Positions 27,472 to 34,577 of a stretch of 64,000 nt of DNA are shown here, in pieces. The notes under the pieces are model-generated. The model made no database searches and had not been told where the DNA came from. It saw only the letters and a list, made by a program, of their open reading frames with translations. Source of the stretch: Candidatus Accumulibacter cognatus (GTDB lineage Bacteria; Pseudomonadota; Gammaproteobacteria; Burkholderiales; Rhodocyclaceae); assembly GCA_013414765.1 (NCBI GenBank), contig CP058708.1, positions 3,653,553-3,717,552 of the forward strand. Direction: 5' to 3'. Made by a program: the position numbers and the translations under genes. Numbering within the stretch: position 1 is the first letter of the stretch; each line of letters opens with the position of its first letter.

Positions 27472-29621
27472 TGCGCGACGCCTTCGCCGAAATCGAGCGC
27501 GCTAGGGCTGCACTCTGGAGCATTGACGCCGGCACCGACCGCGAAACCTGGGTGAAGATCGCGATGGCCGCGAAGTCTGCCGGGCTGGACTTCGACACAT
27601 GGCACGAATGGAGTGCAACCGCCGGCAACTACAAGAACGAGGCCGATTGTCGATCTGTCTGGCAGAGCATCAAGCCCGGCCCCGTCGGCGAGGGTTCGCT
27701 GTTCCATGCTGCGCGCGCTGCTGGCTGGAGCGACGACGAAGGAGCGCCCGCTGTGCGCCCGCAATCGCACCAGGAACGACCGAAGCAGCCCGAGGCGACC
27801 AAGCCCCCGCCGTATGACCCTCGCGTGCTGTGGGATGCTTGTGTACCCGCAACGGCAGAGCAACCTTATGTCATCAAAAAGCTCGGATTGCCTGACGGTC
27901 TGCGCGTCTATCGCGGCTCAATGACCATTTCCGGGAAACCCTGCAATGGCGCTTTGGTTCTGCCCTGCCGGACTCTGGACGGCGATCTGGCGAGCCTGCA
28001 ATTCATTATGCCCGATGGAAAAAAGCTGTTCTTGCCGTGCCGCAAGTTACCCCATGACGGATGCTTGATTATCGGTGGCCCTATCCGGGAAGGCTGCCCC
28101 GTCTACGTCGGTGAGGGCGTCGGACAGGCATGGAGCGCGCATCAGGCGACGAGGGCGCCGGCTGTCTGCTGCTTCGGAATCGGACGAATGGCAGGAGTCG
28201 CCAAGGCACTGCATGAGCGCTATCCAGCGGCCCGGCTGGTGCTGGTGGCCGACGCCGGCAAGGAAAACCAGTGTGCAGCCATCGCCAAGGACGTTCACGG
28301 CGCCTGTGTGGAAATGCCTGAGGGAAGCCCGAGTAACTTCGACCTGAACGATTTTCACCAGGCGCACGACCTCAAGCCCGTTGCCGCCCTGCTGGAGCGC
28401 GTCAAGGCGCCGACCTCACGGTTCAAACTATCGGAGCGCACCGCTGACCGCCTATTCATCGGCGAGCCGCCGCCCGTCAATTGGCTTGTTCGCCGAATCT
28501 TTCCGCTGGGCGTTTGCTGTCTCGTCGCATCACCGCCAAACGTCGGGAAGAGCTTTCTGTCTCTCGAACTGGCCGCGAAGATGGCCGGCTGGCCCGGCCC
28601 GGATTCGGATTACTCCTTCGGCGCCGAAGTGGCCGCACATGGCCGGGCCGTCTATGTCTCGGCAGAGGACGACGAGCCGGAGATTCACCGCCGACTCTGG
28701 AGCCTGTGCAATGGCCGCATGCCCGACCGGCTGCATGTGCTGAGCCTGCCCGACGTGGGGCACTTCGGCATCATCGAAGTCGACCGCGTGACGAAGGAAT
28801 ACCGCCCTACCGAGGCATGGCGCGACCTCGTTGCGGAGATCCGCGAACTGCCCGACGTGAAGCTGATTCTGCTGGACACCCTGCAAGCTTTGACGACCGG
28901 CGACACGAACACGGTAGAGGCGACGCAACCGCTGATGAACGAATGCACCGCCCTGGCATCAGCAACGGGCGCCTGTGTCATGTTGCTGCATCACGTAGCC
29001 AAGGGCAGCACCAAAGAGATACGAACCGCTCTTGATGCGCTGGAGTGCATCCGTGGTTCTGGCGCAATCATCGGCAGTGCCCGTGCCGCCTATGTCATGT
29101 GGCCGCCCGCCGACGGCGGTAAAGCAATCTGCGATGTTCTCGGCGAGCAGTACCAAGAAGGCAAGGTGGCGCACGGCATCCTGGCGAAGAAGTACGGCGA
29201 CGGACGCCGCGACCGCTCAGTGTTCGTCCGCGACGAGCGCGGCATCCTGCGAGACAGGACAAAGCAATACACCGCCCTTTCTGGTGCCGCCGACGACAGC
29301 GAAGCGCTGCGCGATGGCCTGGCAACTGGCATCCGCGAGCAGTGGCAGGCAGGCGCATCGTTCGCCGCAAGCAACGGCAGCAACGGGCTGCACGCGCGCC
29401 GCTTTGAACTGCCGGAAATGTTCCACGACAAGCCGCGCGCATGGTTCGATAAGACGATAGCGCTGCTACTGGCCGAGGCCCGCATCAAGCGCATGCCGTA
29501 TCAAGGTGGGAAGCGATATTGCCCGCCCGAAGCCGCCGCCGCGATACCGAAGCACGCGCCAACGGAAGCCGAAAACGACGCCCCCGAGGCCGAAGAATCC
29601 GCGCCAGAGGAAGCGGCATGA
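27471..29621 (+). CDS. Primase-helicase: PriCT-2, Toprim-like and RecA-like (RepA/DnaB) ATPase domains
   Basis: A 716-residue replication protein; the ATG at 27471 overlaps the previous stop and has GGGAGG nine bases upstream. The N-terminal PriCT-2 domain (WVKIAMAAKSAGLDFDTWHE) is followed by a Toprim-like segment (VYVGEGVGQAWSAHQAT and LVLVADAGKENQ). A RepA/AAA_25-type helicase domain completes it, with Walker A VASPPNVGKSFLSLE, Walker B-like LILLDTLQAL, and MLLHHVAKGS with IRGSGAIIGSARAAYVMW. It should prime and unwind DNA for autonomous replication of the excised island. It is immediately followed by an iteron-like repeat field. Confidence 0.9.
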   Translation: MRDAFAEIERARAALWSIDAGTDRETWVKIAMAAKSAGLDFDTWHEWSATAGNYKNEADCRSVWQSIKPGPVGEGSLFHAARAAGWSDDEGAPAVRPQSHQERPKQPEATKPPPYDPRVLWDACVPATAEQPYVIKKLGLPDGLRVYRGSMTISGKPCNGALVLPCRTLDGDLASLQFIMPDGKKLFLPCRKLPHDGCLIIGGPIREGCPVYVGEGVGQAWSAHQATRAPAVCCFGIGRMAGVAKALHERYPAARLVLVADAGKENQCAAIAKDVHGACVEMPEGSPSNFDLNDFHQAHDLKPVAALLERVKAPTSRFKLSERTADRLFIGEPPPVNWLVRRIFPLGVCCLVASPPNVGKSFLSLELAAKMAGWPGPDSDYSFGAEVAAHGRAVYVSAEDDEPEIHRRLWSLCNGRMPDRLHVLSLPDVGHFGIIEVDRVTKEYRPTEAWRDLVAEIRELPDVKLILLDTLQALTTGDTNTVEATQPLMNECTALASATGACVMLLHHVAKGSTKEIRTALDALECIRGSGAIIGSARAAYVMWPPADGGKAICDVLGEQYQEGKVAHGILAKKYGDGRRDRSVFVRDERGILRDRTKQYTALSGAADDSEALRDGLATGIREQWQAGASFAASNGSNGLHARRFELPEMFHDKPRAWFDKTIALLLAEARIKRMPYQGGKRYCPPEAAAAIPKHAPTEAENDAPEAEESAPEEAA

Positions 29622-29956
29622 GCGCCCGTCAATATGCCATTGGAACTTGGCCAAGAATCAAACTTGGCCGGCCAAGTTCTACCCGCCGCCAAGTTCGTGC
29701 CAAAAGAAGAATCCAGCAATGGCAAGGGTTTGCGGCCTGTTTTTATGCCATTGGAACTTGGCCAAAACTGAACTTGGCCGAAGCTCTGCCAAGTTTGCAA
29801 GCCTATGATTCAAAAGATGTTTTAGAACTTGGCAACTTGGCCCCCCTAAAGGGGGGTAGAGCTTCCGGCCAAGTACCGGAAAGCTCGCCCCTTTCGCGGG
29901 AGTCGGGGAAGGGGAAAGAACCGTCCTTCTCTGGTACGAAAAGGGGTAGATCGTGA
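29618..29956 (+). CDS. Possible 112-aa protein across the repeat field
   Basis: An ATGA overlap with the primase stop and a GTGA overlap with the nuclease start would make this frame part of a tight operon. However, the sequence is dominated by DNA repeats: YAIGTWP occurs twice, 37 residues apart, because of a 111-base duplication. The product is basic and low in complexity. It may simply be an open frame across an origin-like region. Confidence 0.35.
   Translation: MSARQYAIGTWPRIKLGRPSSTRRQVRAKRRIQQWQGFAACFYAIGTWPKLNLAEALPSLQAYDSKDVLELGNLAPLKGGRASGQVPESSPLSRESGKGKEPSFSGTKRGRS
29644..29874. repeat. Iteron-like AACTTGGCC repeats, candidate replication origin
   Basis: At least nine copies of AACTTGGC occur in both orientations, at about 29644, 29661, 29671 (inverted), 29688 (inverted), 29755, 29771, 29788 (inverted), 29826, 29834 and a partial copy at 29868 (inverted). 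One pair forms the perfect 18-bp palindrome AACTTGGCCGGCCAAGTT at 29661-29678. A roughly 60-base unit is duplicated at a distance of 111 bases. The position directly after the primase-helicase gene fits an origin recognised by that protein; this is inference. Confidence 0.65.
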
Positions 29957-30363
29957 GCATCGCCGCCAAGCGTCCGGAGCAAGTAGCGCTGTTCAGCAAC
30001 CTGCCGGAGGCGTCGCCAGTCCCGAGCCACAATGCCCGCAGCGAAGCCGCCGCACTGGCCGAAGTGCTCCAGACGCTCAAGCATCACCCGCTTGTCGCAT
30101 GGTGCGAGCGTCAGAATTCAGGCGTCGCGCGCATCGGTGGCCGGTTCGTGCGGTTTGGCTGGCTTGGTTGTTCGGACCTTCTCGGCATGATGACCGATGG
30201 CCGGCTGTTGGCCGTTGAGTGCAAGGCGCCGAAAGGGCGGCTACAGGTAGAGCAGCAAGAATTCCTTTCACTGGTGCGCCGCTTCGGTGGCGTGGCCTTC
30301 CTGGCGCGTGACTGCCGCGACGTGTTGCGCGAGTTATCAACAATCGAAGGAAGCAATACATGA
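29953..30363 (+). CDS. VRR-NUC domain nuclease
   Basis: A 136-residue protein starting at GTG 29953 with a GTGA overlap. The C-terminal 90 residues carry a PD-(D/E)XK fold of VRR-NUC type: GVARIGGRFVRFGWLGCSD, then LLAVECKAPKGRLQVEQQEF and FLARDCRDVLREL. The likely catalytic acids are D of CSD and E of VECK, followed by K. Stand-alone VRR-NUC proteins in phages and islands are structure-specific or resolvase-like nucleases working with replication genes. Its place after the primase and repeat field supports a role in replication or recombination of the element. Confidence 0.88.
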   Translation: MSIAAKRPEQVALFSNLPEASPVPSHNARSEAAALAEVLQTLKHHPLVAWCERQNSGVARIGGRFVRFGWLGCSDLLGMMTDGRLLAVECKAPKGRLQVEQQEFLSLVRRFGGVAFLARDCRDVLRELSTIEGSNT

Positions 30364-30608
30364 GCACTGAAGAACGCTTCGGGCTAATCGCTCGATACAT
30401 CCGCGCTGCCAGCGAACTGACGGTGCAGCTGGGGGCAACGGGAGACGAGCCGTTTAGCCTGCTGCTGCGAGCCGCACTTGACGAAGCGCAACGAGGCGCC
30501 GAGTCGTCGGGCTCGGGGCAACCATGCCAAGGCGATGATGCCCACCAACCGCCCGGCCTGTACGTGGCGGTCAGTCGCCGCGACAGCAACGATGAAATCC
30601 CGTTCTGA
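30360..30608 (+). CDS. Small protein with SSB-like C-terminal tip, 82 aa
   Basis: An 82-residue protein overlapping the nuclease gene by four bases (ATGA). The N-terminal half is helical (FGLIARYIRAASELTVQL). The C-terminus, RRDSNDEIPF, mimics the acidic DDIPF tip of single-strand-binding proteins, the docking site for many DNA-processing enzymes. No OB-fold is present. It may recruit host replication proteins to the island. No family is recognised. Confidence 0.6.
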   Translation: MSTEERFGLIARYIRAASELTVQLGATGDEPFSLLLRAALDEAQRGAESSGSGQPCQGDDAHQPPGLYVAVSRRDSNDEIPF

Positions 30609-30697
30609 TGAGCGCCGAGTGCGTCCGGCCAATAACATCTTAGTACTGACGTTTAGCGTTCTGACGCGCTGCACGGCCGGCCGGGGTAGGGAGGGAG

Positions 30698-30796
30698 ATG
30701 GATGGCATCACCCGGCCGGCAATCGCCCAGCGTGGCGCGATTCTGCAAGCTACAGAGGGATTGACGAGCGACTGGGCGCTGAACCTTTACCGTTGA
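30698..30796 (+). CDS. Possible 32-aa peptide
   Basis: A short frame beginning MDGITRPAIAQRGAILQATE, with a GGGAGG stretch just before the ATG, in the otherwise empty 200 bases between two island genes. The spacing to the ribosome site is short. Coding status is uncertain. Confidence 0.2.
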   Translation: MDGITRPAIAQRGAILQATEGLTSDWALNLYR

Positions 30797-30806
30797 GGAA
30801 CACGAA

Positions 30807-31241
30807 ATGAGCGACACAAAGAAAACCGAGGGACTACGCCCCGGCTGGCAGCCTGGGCAATCGGGCAATCCGAAAGGGCGGCCGAAGGGAAGCCGCAACC
30901 GCGTCACCGTCGTGGCGCTGGCAGCGATGGAGGAAGGCGCCGATGCCATCGCGCGCAAGGTGGTGGACATGGCAAAGCAGGGCGACATGAGCGCCGCCAG
31001 ATTGGTGCTTGAAAGACTGGTGCCGCCGGCGAAGGAGCGCCCGGTCTACCTCGAACTGCCGGACATGGACACCGCCGCCGGCATCGCCGAGGCGCAGCAA
31101 GCCGTCCTGCAGGCGGTGGCCGATGGCGAACTGCTACCGGGAGAGGCCGCGACGCTGGCCGGGATCGTGGAGGCGCGCCGCAAGGCCGTTGAGACACTGG
31201 AGCTTGAACAACGCATCACCGCACTGGAGGGGAAGAAATGA
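30807..31241 (+). CDS. DUF5681 family protein
   Basis: A 144-residue basic-start protein with the DUF5681 signature WQPGQSGNPKGRPKGSRN followed by a helical region (VALAAMEEGADAIARKVVDM and SAARLVLERLVPPAKERPV). DUF5681 proteins are frequently encoded near phage terminase genes, but their role is unknown. A truncated second copy lies at 32237. The downstream gene overlaps by four bases. Confidence 0.88.
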   Translation: MSDTKKTEGLRPGWQPGQSGNPKGRPKGSRNRVTVVALAAMEEGADAIARKVVDMAKQGDMSAARLVLERLVPPAKERPVYLELPDMDTAAGIAEAQQAVLQAVADGELLPGEAATLAGIVEARRKAVETLELEQRITALEGKK

Positions 31242-31501
31242 GCACGACACTTGAACGCCGCACCGCCAAGCTGGAACAGGCCGCGTACCTGGGCGAGGAT
31301 CGCCTCGAAGTTATCGTCGTCAGAGGCATGCCGATAGTCGGCTGCGAGGTTATCCGCGCCTCCTTTGGCGATCAGGTTGTCGACCGCCGTGCCGACGAGG
31401 CTGAAGACGACTTCATTGAACGGGCAACGGCCGAAGCCCTGGCCGCTACCCGTCAGCGCCCATGCCTGGTGTTTCTCCTCTCCGAGGAGGTGCCGCAATG
31501 A
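31238..31501 (+). CDS. Hypothetical protein, 87 aa, paralogue of next gene at N-terminus
   Basis: An 87-residue protein starting MSTTLERRTAKLEQAA, a short coiled-coil-like segment shared with the next gene product (MSTPMERRLAKLEEAL). The remainder (EVIVVRGMPIVGCEVIRASF; RPCLVFLLSEEVPQ) is not recognised. ATGA overlaps on both sides put it in one operon with DUF5681. Confidence 0.7.
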   Translation: MSTTLERRTAKLEQAAYLGEDRLEVIVVRGMPIVGCEVIRASFGDQVVDRRADEAEDDFIERATAEALAATRQRPCLVFLLSEEVPQ

Positions 31502-31905
31502 GCACGCCAATGGAACGTCGCTTGGCCAAGCTCGAAGAGGCATTGCAGCTGCAACCCGTGCAGCCTTTTTGCCTGCTGGCGGAACCGCTGACCGATGCGG
31601 CCCCCGAGGCATGGGACGGGCACCGGCAGAAGGTCGAAGAAGCGAAGGCCCGCGGTGATTTCGTCGCCGTCGTGTCGTCGGCAGTCAGTCAAGGAGATCG
31701 GCCCCACAGCGCGAACGGCGTGACGTACTACCCCAACGATTTTGAAGCCCGACTTGTTGATGCGTCGATGCTTCCCTCCAATCTCGGCAACAAGAGCCTG
31801 CTGGAAGACATATTCAAAACGCTCAGAGGGGAAGTTTGGGGACCGGTGGCGCACCCTGAAGTGGTGGAGGAGGATGGCGAGCCGGGCAGCGACATGGCGA
31901 TGTGA
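31498..31905 (+). CDS. Hypothetical protein, 135 aa, paralogue of previous gene at N-terminus
   Basis: A 135-residue acidic protein that starts MSTPMERRLAKLEEALQLQP, echoing the preceding gene. The rest (VAVVSSAVSQGDRPHSANGV; MLPSNLGNKSLLEDIFKTLR) is unassigned. The start at 31498 overlaps the previous stop (ATGA); the earlier in-frame start lies inside that gene. The shared N-terminus suggests a common docking segment. Confidence 0.68.
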   Translation: MSTPMERRLAKLEEALQLQPVQPFCLLAEPLTDAAPEAWDGHRQKVEEAKARGDFVAVVSSAVSQGDRPHSANGVTYYPNDFEARLVDASMLPSNLGNKSLLEDIFKTLRGEVWGPVAHPEVVEEDGEPGSDMAM

Positions 31906-32236
31906 CGGCGCCACAGGCACGGCAATATTTCTTGGCGAATGCGTGACGGTGGCGGCGATACCGATCCTCCATCAAACTTTGGCGCCGCACAATGCCAAGG
32001 GCAACGCCAAGCATGAATCGCTCCAAGGCTTGCCGCTGCTGACGCTTGGCCGGTAGTGGTCACTCCTGGCGCAGAAATTGCATACGCTGCGCTGCGCAAT
32101 GCTATCAGAATGCCGTCACCGGCGACGCTCAGGGGTGTTTCTGTGGCGTCATGGGACAGATGTATCGACTGAGGGCTGATCGTTGGGGCGAGTGTGCAGC
32201 CTGCTGGGGCGTCCGGCTAAATCGTCAGGAGATTCA
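31906..32236. other. Intergenic stretch inside the island
   Basis: About 330 bases with no supported gene, RNA or repeat. A ribosome site (AGGAG at 32227-32231) at its end serves the truncated DUF5681 frame. Confidence 0.5.
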
Positions 32237-32380
32237 GTGGCTTGGAAAGAAGGCGAAAGCGGCAACCCACTCGGGAAGCCGCCCGGTGCACGGAACGAGG
32301 CAACGGTCATGGTTTTGGGTTTGATGGAACTAGGCGCGAAGGAAATCGACAGCTGTCAGGCTGTGGCACGCTTACGGTAA
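32237..32380 (+). pseudogene. Truncated second DUF5681 gene
   Basis: A GTG start five bases after AGGAG opens a 47-residue frame, AWKEGESGNPLGKPPGARNE, which matches the DUF5681 N-terminal signature. Homology stops after about 40 residues. The frame then runs convergently into the 3' end of the PEP-CTERM gene, overlapping it by 25 bases. The junction probably marks where the cargo gene was inserted and cut this gene short. Confidence 0.75.
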
Positions 32381-33492
32381 CGTACAGTAAGCCCCAGCAC
32401 GCCCAAGCCGGCGAGCATCAGCGCGCATGTTTCTGGCTCAGGTACCGCGGACAACAGGTAGGCGTGCTCCTGTCCTGTGATGCTGTTGCGGGCGACGCCA
32501 GTAATCCATCCACTGTCGTTGATGCCGTGACCCTCCGTTAGCACCCAGCCTGAGCTGACAGTCGCTGCGTCAAGGAAGCTATTCAGGTCAGTCCCTGCAG
32601 CTCCATTCCAAAGGGTGGCGTGGGTAACCACATTGCCCGGGATGAAGGAAGACCCGACGACCTGTCCTGAGTTGTTAATTCCAAAAGCATAGCTAATCTT
32701 ACCTCCCAAGGTGCCGAGGTCAGTGGCTGTAGTGCCGTTCCAGAGCGTGGCATGCTGATCGCCGGCCGCAGTGTAGGCATCTCCGACGACTTGCCCGGAG
32801 TTGTTGATTGCATACGCAGCGCTAATCTTACCTCCCAAGGTGCCGAGGTCAGTGGCTGTAGTGCCGTTCCAGAGCGTGGCATGCTGATCGCCGGCCGCAG
32901 TGTAGGCCCTCCCAACGACCTGTCCGGAGTCGCTGATTCCAAAAGCATAGCTGGAGGTTCCACCCAGGGTGCCGAGGTCGGTCACGGCCGTGCCGTTCCA
33001 GAGCGTAGCGTGTGCAGCCGCGTCGCCCGCGGTATGCCCAAATCCCACGACTTGCCCGGAGTTGTTGATCCCGTATGCGAGGCTGTAAGTTCCACCCAGG
33101 GTGCCGAGGTCGGTCACGGCCGTGCCGTTCCAGAGCGTAGCGTGGTAACCCTCACCGACTGCGGTTGTGTAGCTCCACCCCACGACTTGCCCGGAGTCGT
33201 TGATTCCAACTCCAAAGCTAGACGTTCCTCCCAAGGTGCCGAGGTCAGTGGCTGTAGTGCCGTTCCAGAGCGTGGCATGCTGATCGCCCGCGACGTAGAT
33301 ACTCCCAATAACTTTTCCTGAGTTGTTGATTCCAGAGCCATAGCTAACGGTTCCACCCGGGGGGCCTAGATCGGTGAACGTGTAGACGGGCGCCGCAACC
33401 GCGTTGGTGCCGGCTGCACACAAGGGGACTGCGGATAGGAGCAGTTCGAGGAGGCGAAAACGACGGAAATGCGTGGTGATATGGGCAGACAT
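32356..33492 (-). CDS. HAF-repeat PEP-CTERM sorted surface protein
   Basis: A 378-residue exported protein (signal LLELLLSAVPLCAAGTNAVA) with about six HAF-type repeats of 42-43 residues, each containing HATLWNGT, TDLGTLGG and GINNSGQVVG. It ends in a PEP-CTERM sorting signal: VPEPETCALMLAGLGVLGLT followed by a basic tail. The signal directs cleavage by exosortase and release to the envelope or exopolysaccharide. It lies inside the integrated island beside the right attachment site, on the opposite strand to all island core genes, and reads as cargo. Two units are almost identical at DNA level (32701-32958), implying recent duplication. Confidence 0.93.
   Translation of the reverse strand: MSAHITTHFRRFRLLELLLSAVPLCAAGTNAVAAPVYTFTDLGPPGGTVSYGSGINNSGKVIGSIYVAGDQHATLWNGTTATDLGTLGGTSSFGVGINDSGQVVGWSYTTAVGEGYHATLWNGTAVTDLGTLGGTYSLAYGINNSGQVVGFGHTAGDAAAHATLWNGTAVTDLGTLGGTSSYAFGISDSGQVVGRAYTAAGDQHATLWNGTTATDLGTLGGKISAAYAINNSGQVVGDAYTAAGDQHATLWNGTTATDLGTLGGKISYAFGINNSGQVVGSSFIPGNVVTHATLWNGAAGTDLNSFLDAATVSSGWVLTEGHGINDSGWITGVARNSITGQEHAYLLSAVPEPETCALMLAGLGVLGLTVRYRKRATA
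32701..32958. repeat. Tandem 129-bp coding repeat within the HAF gene
   Basis: Two adjacent 129-base units share long stretches of exact identity, including more than 70 bases from the start of each unit. Further diverged copies continue to about 33300. Copy number could vary by slippage without changing frame, since 129 is a multiple of three. Confidence 0.8.
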
Positions 33493-33630
33493 TTGCGAGT
33501 CCCTTCCTGACTTGGGCGAGAGTGCTGCGCATCACCGACAATTTGGCTTGGCTGCTGACAGGGTGCCCGAGCCTGCCGCCCTCACCGCTCAGGCACCGCG
33601 CCGGGTATTTTTCGTTGGTGGCGTGGATTC

Positions 33631-33666
33631 GGATTGATCAAATCTGCCTACTATCTGCTTACCGGA
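33631..33666 (+). repeat. Subterminal repeat, right copy (candidate integrase arm sites)
   Basis: Matches 22595-22630 at 29 of 36 positions in the same orientation, with the same pair of GC(T/C)TAC motifs. It lies 53 bases inside the right attachment site. Confidence 0.6.
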
Positions 33667-33719
33667 AGGCCGGACAGCAAAAAGGCCACTATCGAAAGTT
33701 TCCTAAGCGCTTGATTTGA

Positions 33720-33796
33720 TGGGGCGATGTACGGGATTCGAACCCGTGACCACTGGAATCACAATCCAGTGCTCTACCAACTGAGCTAACACCGCC
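33720..33796 (-). tRNA. tRNA-His (GTG), intact, containing attR
   Basis: Minus-strand cloverleaf with acceptor GCGGTGT pairing ACATCGC, the His-specific extra G at position -1 opposite C73, anticodon loop TTGTGAT (GTG) and encoded CCA (33720-33722). The 3' 49 bases are the right copy of the island attachment repeat, so the gene was regenerated by the integrating element. Confidence 0.97.
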
Positions 33797-33803
33797 ACTA
33801 TTC

Positions 33804-33880
33804 TGGCGCGCCCGGCGAGACTCGAACTCACGACCCCCGGCTTAGAAGGCCGGTGCTCTATCCGGTTGAGCTACGGGCGC
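33804..33880 (-). tRNA. tRNA-Arg (TCT)
   Basis: Acceptor GCGCCCG pairs CGGGCGC, discriminator G, CCA encoded at 33804-33806. The anticodon loop CTTCTAA gives TCT, reading AGA. It lies 7 bases upstream of tRNA-His on the same strand. Confidence 0.97.
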
Positions 33881-33966
33881 GAGCACGAAATTGCCTGGTC
33901 ACTGTTTCCTGCCGCCTCTTGGTACATTCGGTACTTCGGTACATTTGCCACAGGCATTTGTTCGAC

Positions 33967-34043
33967 TGGTCGGGGCGGTGGGATTCGAACTCACGACCCT
34001 CTGCTCCCAAAGCAGATGCGCTACCAGGCTGCGCTACGCCCCG
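33967..34043 (-). tRNA. tRNA-Pro (TGG)
   Basis: Acceptor CGGGGCG pairs CGCCCCG, discriminator A, CCA encoded at 33967-33969. The anticodon loop TTTGGGA gives TGG. It is first of a Pro-Arg-His array probably transcribed together. Confidence 0.97.
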
Positions 34044-34129
34044 AGAAAGCAGGCATTCTACAATCTGGCACGCTGACGGTCAATGACGCCTGGCCGAATT
34101 TTGGCCATCCGCAGACTGTGACGGACCTC

Positions 34130-34564
34130 TCAGCCTGCGAGCAGTGCGCTGGCTGCCTCGGCCGTGACAATCATGCAGGGAACGGGCAGATGGCGGTGGC
34201 GGGCGAGCTTCAGGAGCAGCCGGTCGCGGGTAATCAGCAGGTCGGCACGGCAGCGCAGCGCGAGGATCAGGAACTTCTGGTCGTCGCTGTCGCGGCAGCG
34301 GGGCAGAGGGTAATCTTCGCTCTGGTAGCTATCGCTATCGCAGGCGCTGGCGAAACTGCGATAGCGCTCCAGCAATGTCCTTTGCGCAGCGGTATCGAGT
34401 TTGAACTGCGGGTAGGCGCTGACGCGTTCCAGTTCGGACAGGCAAGGGTGGTCGGTAAAGCAGCGCAGGGTGCCGCGCATGATCGCGCGCTGCAGCGCCT
34501 GCGTCCGCGGGTCGGCGAAGTGCAGGAGGTCCATCACGATGTTGGTGTCGAGGACCGCGCGCAT
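34130..34564 (-). CDS. PIN domain protein, putative VapC-like toxin
   Basis: A 144-residue PIN nuclease: MRAVLDTNIVMDLLHFADPR gives the first acid (D6), SELERV the central Glu and DQKFLILALRCRADLLITRD the downstream acids. It belongs to the PIN group annotated as possible toxin components. No antitoxin gene is adjacent; the upstream gene, 13 bases away, is an FAD oxidoreductase, so the toxin role is uncertain. I start at 34564 because the PIN fold begins there. Confidence 0.87.
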   Translation of the reverse strand: MRAVLDTNIVMDLLHFADPRTQALQRAIMRGTLRCFTDHPCLSELERVSAYPQFKLDTAAQRTLLERYRSFASACDSDSYQSEDYPLPRCRDSDDQKFLILALRCRADLLITRDRLLLKLARHRHLPVPCMIVTAEAASALLAG

Positions 34565-34577
34565 GTTTTCAGCCGGT

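Larger units (their letters stand above)
22444..33768. mobile_element. Integrated genomic island in tRNA-His, phage-satellite-like
   Basis: The element is bounded by a perfect 49-bp direct repeat: 22444-22492, and 33720-33768 inside the intact tRNA-His gene. A P4-type integrase gene sits at the left end. Inside are toxin-antitoxin pairs, an AlpA-like small DNA-binding protein, a primase-helicase, an iteron-like region, a VRR-NUC nuclease, DUF5681 proteins and a PEP-CTERM cargo gene. No relaxase, type IV secretion, capsid or tail genes are present. The core genes run in one direction with many ATGA overlaps. The layout resembles P4/PICI-like satellites or mobilisable replicating islands; that classification is inference. 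Confidence 0.9.

Noticed and set aside
33553-33568. Sigma-54-like site upstream of the HAF PEP-CTERM gene
   Set aside because: GG and GC are correctly spaced, but the -12 block reads CAGCA and the distance to the gene differs from the other two; too weak to call.
22444-33768. Complete prophage
   Set aside because: No capsid, portal, large terminase, tail or lysis genes were found among the readable frames.
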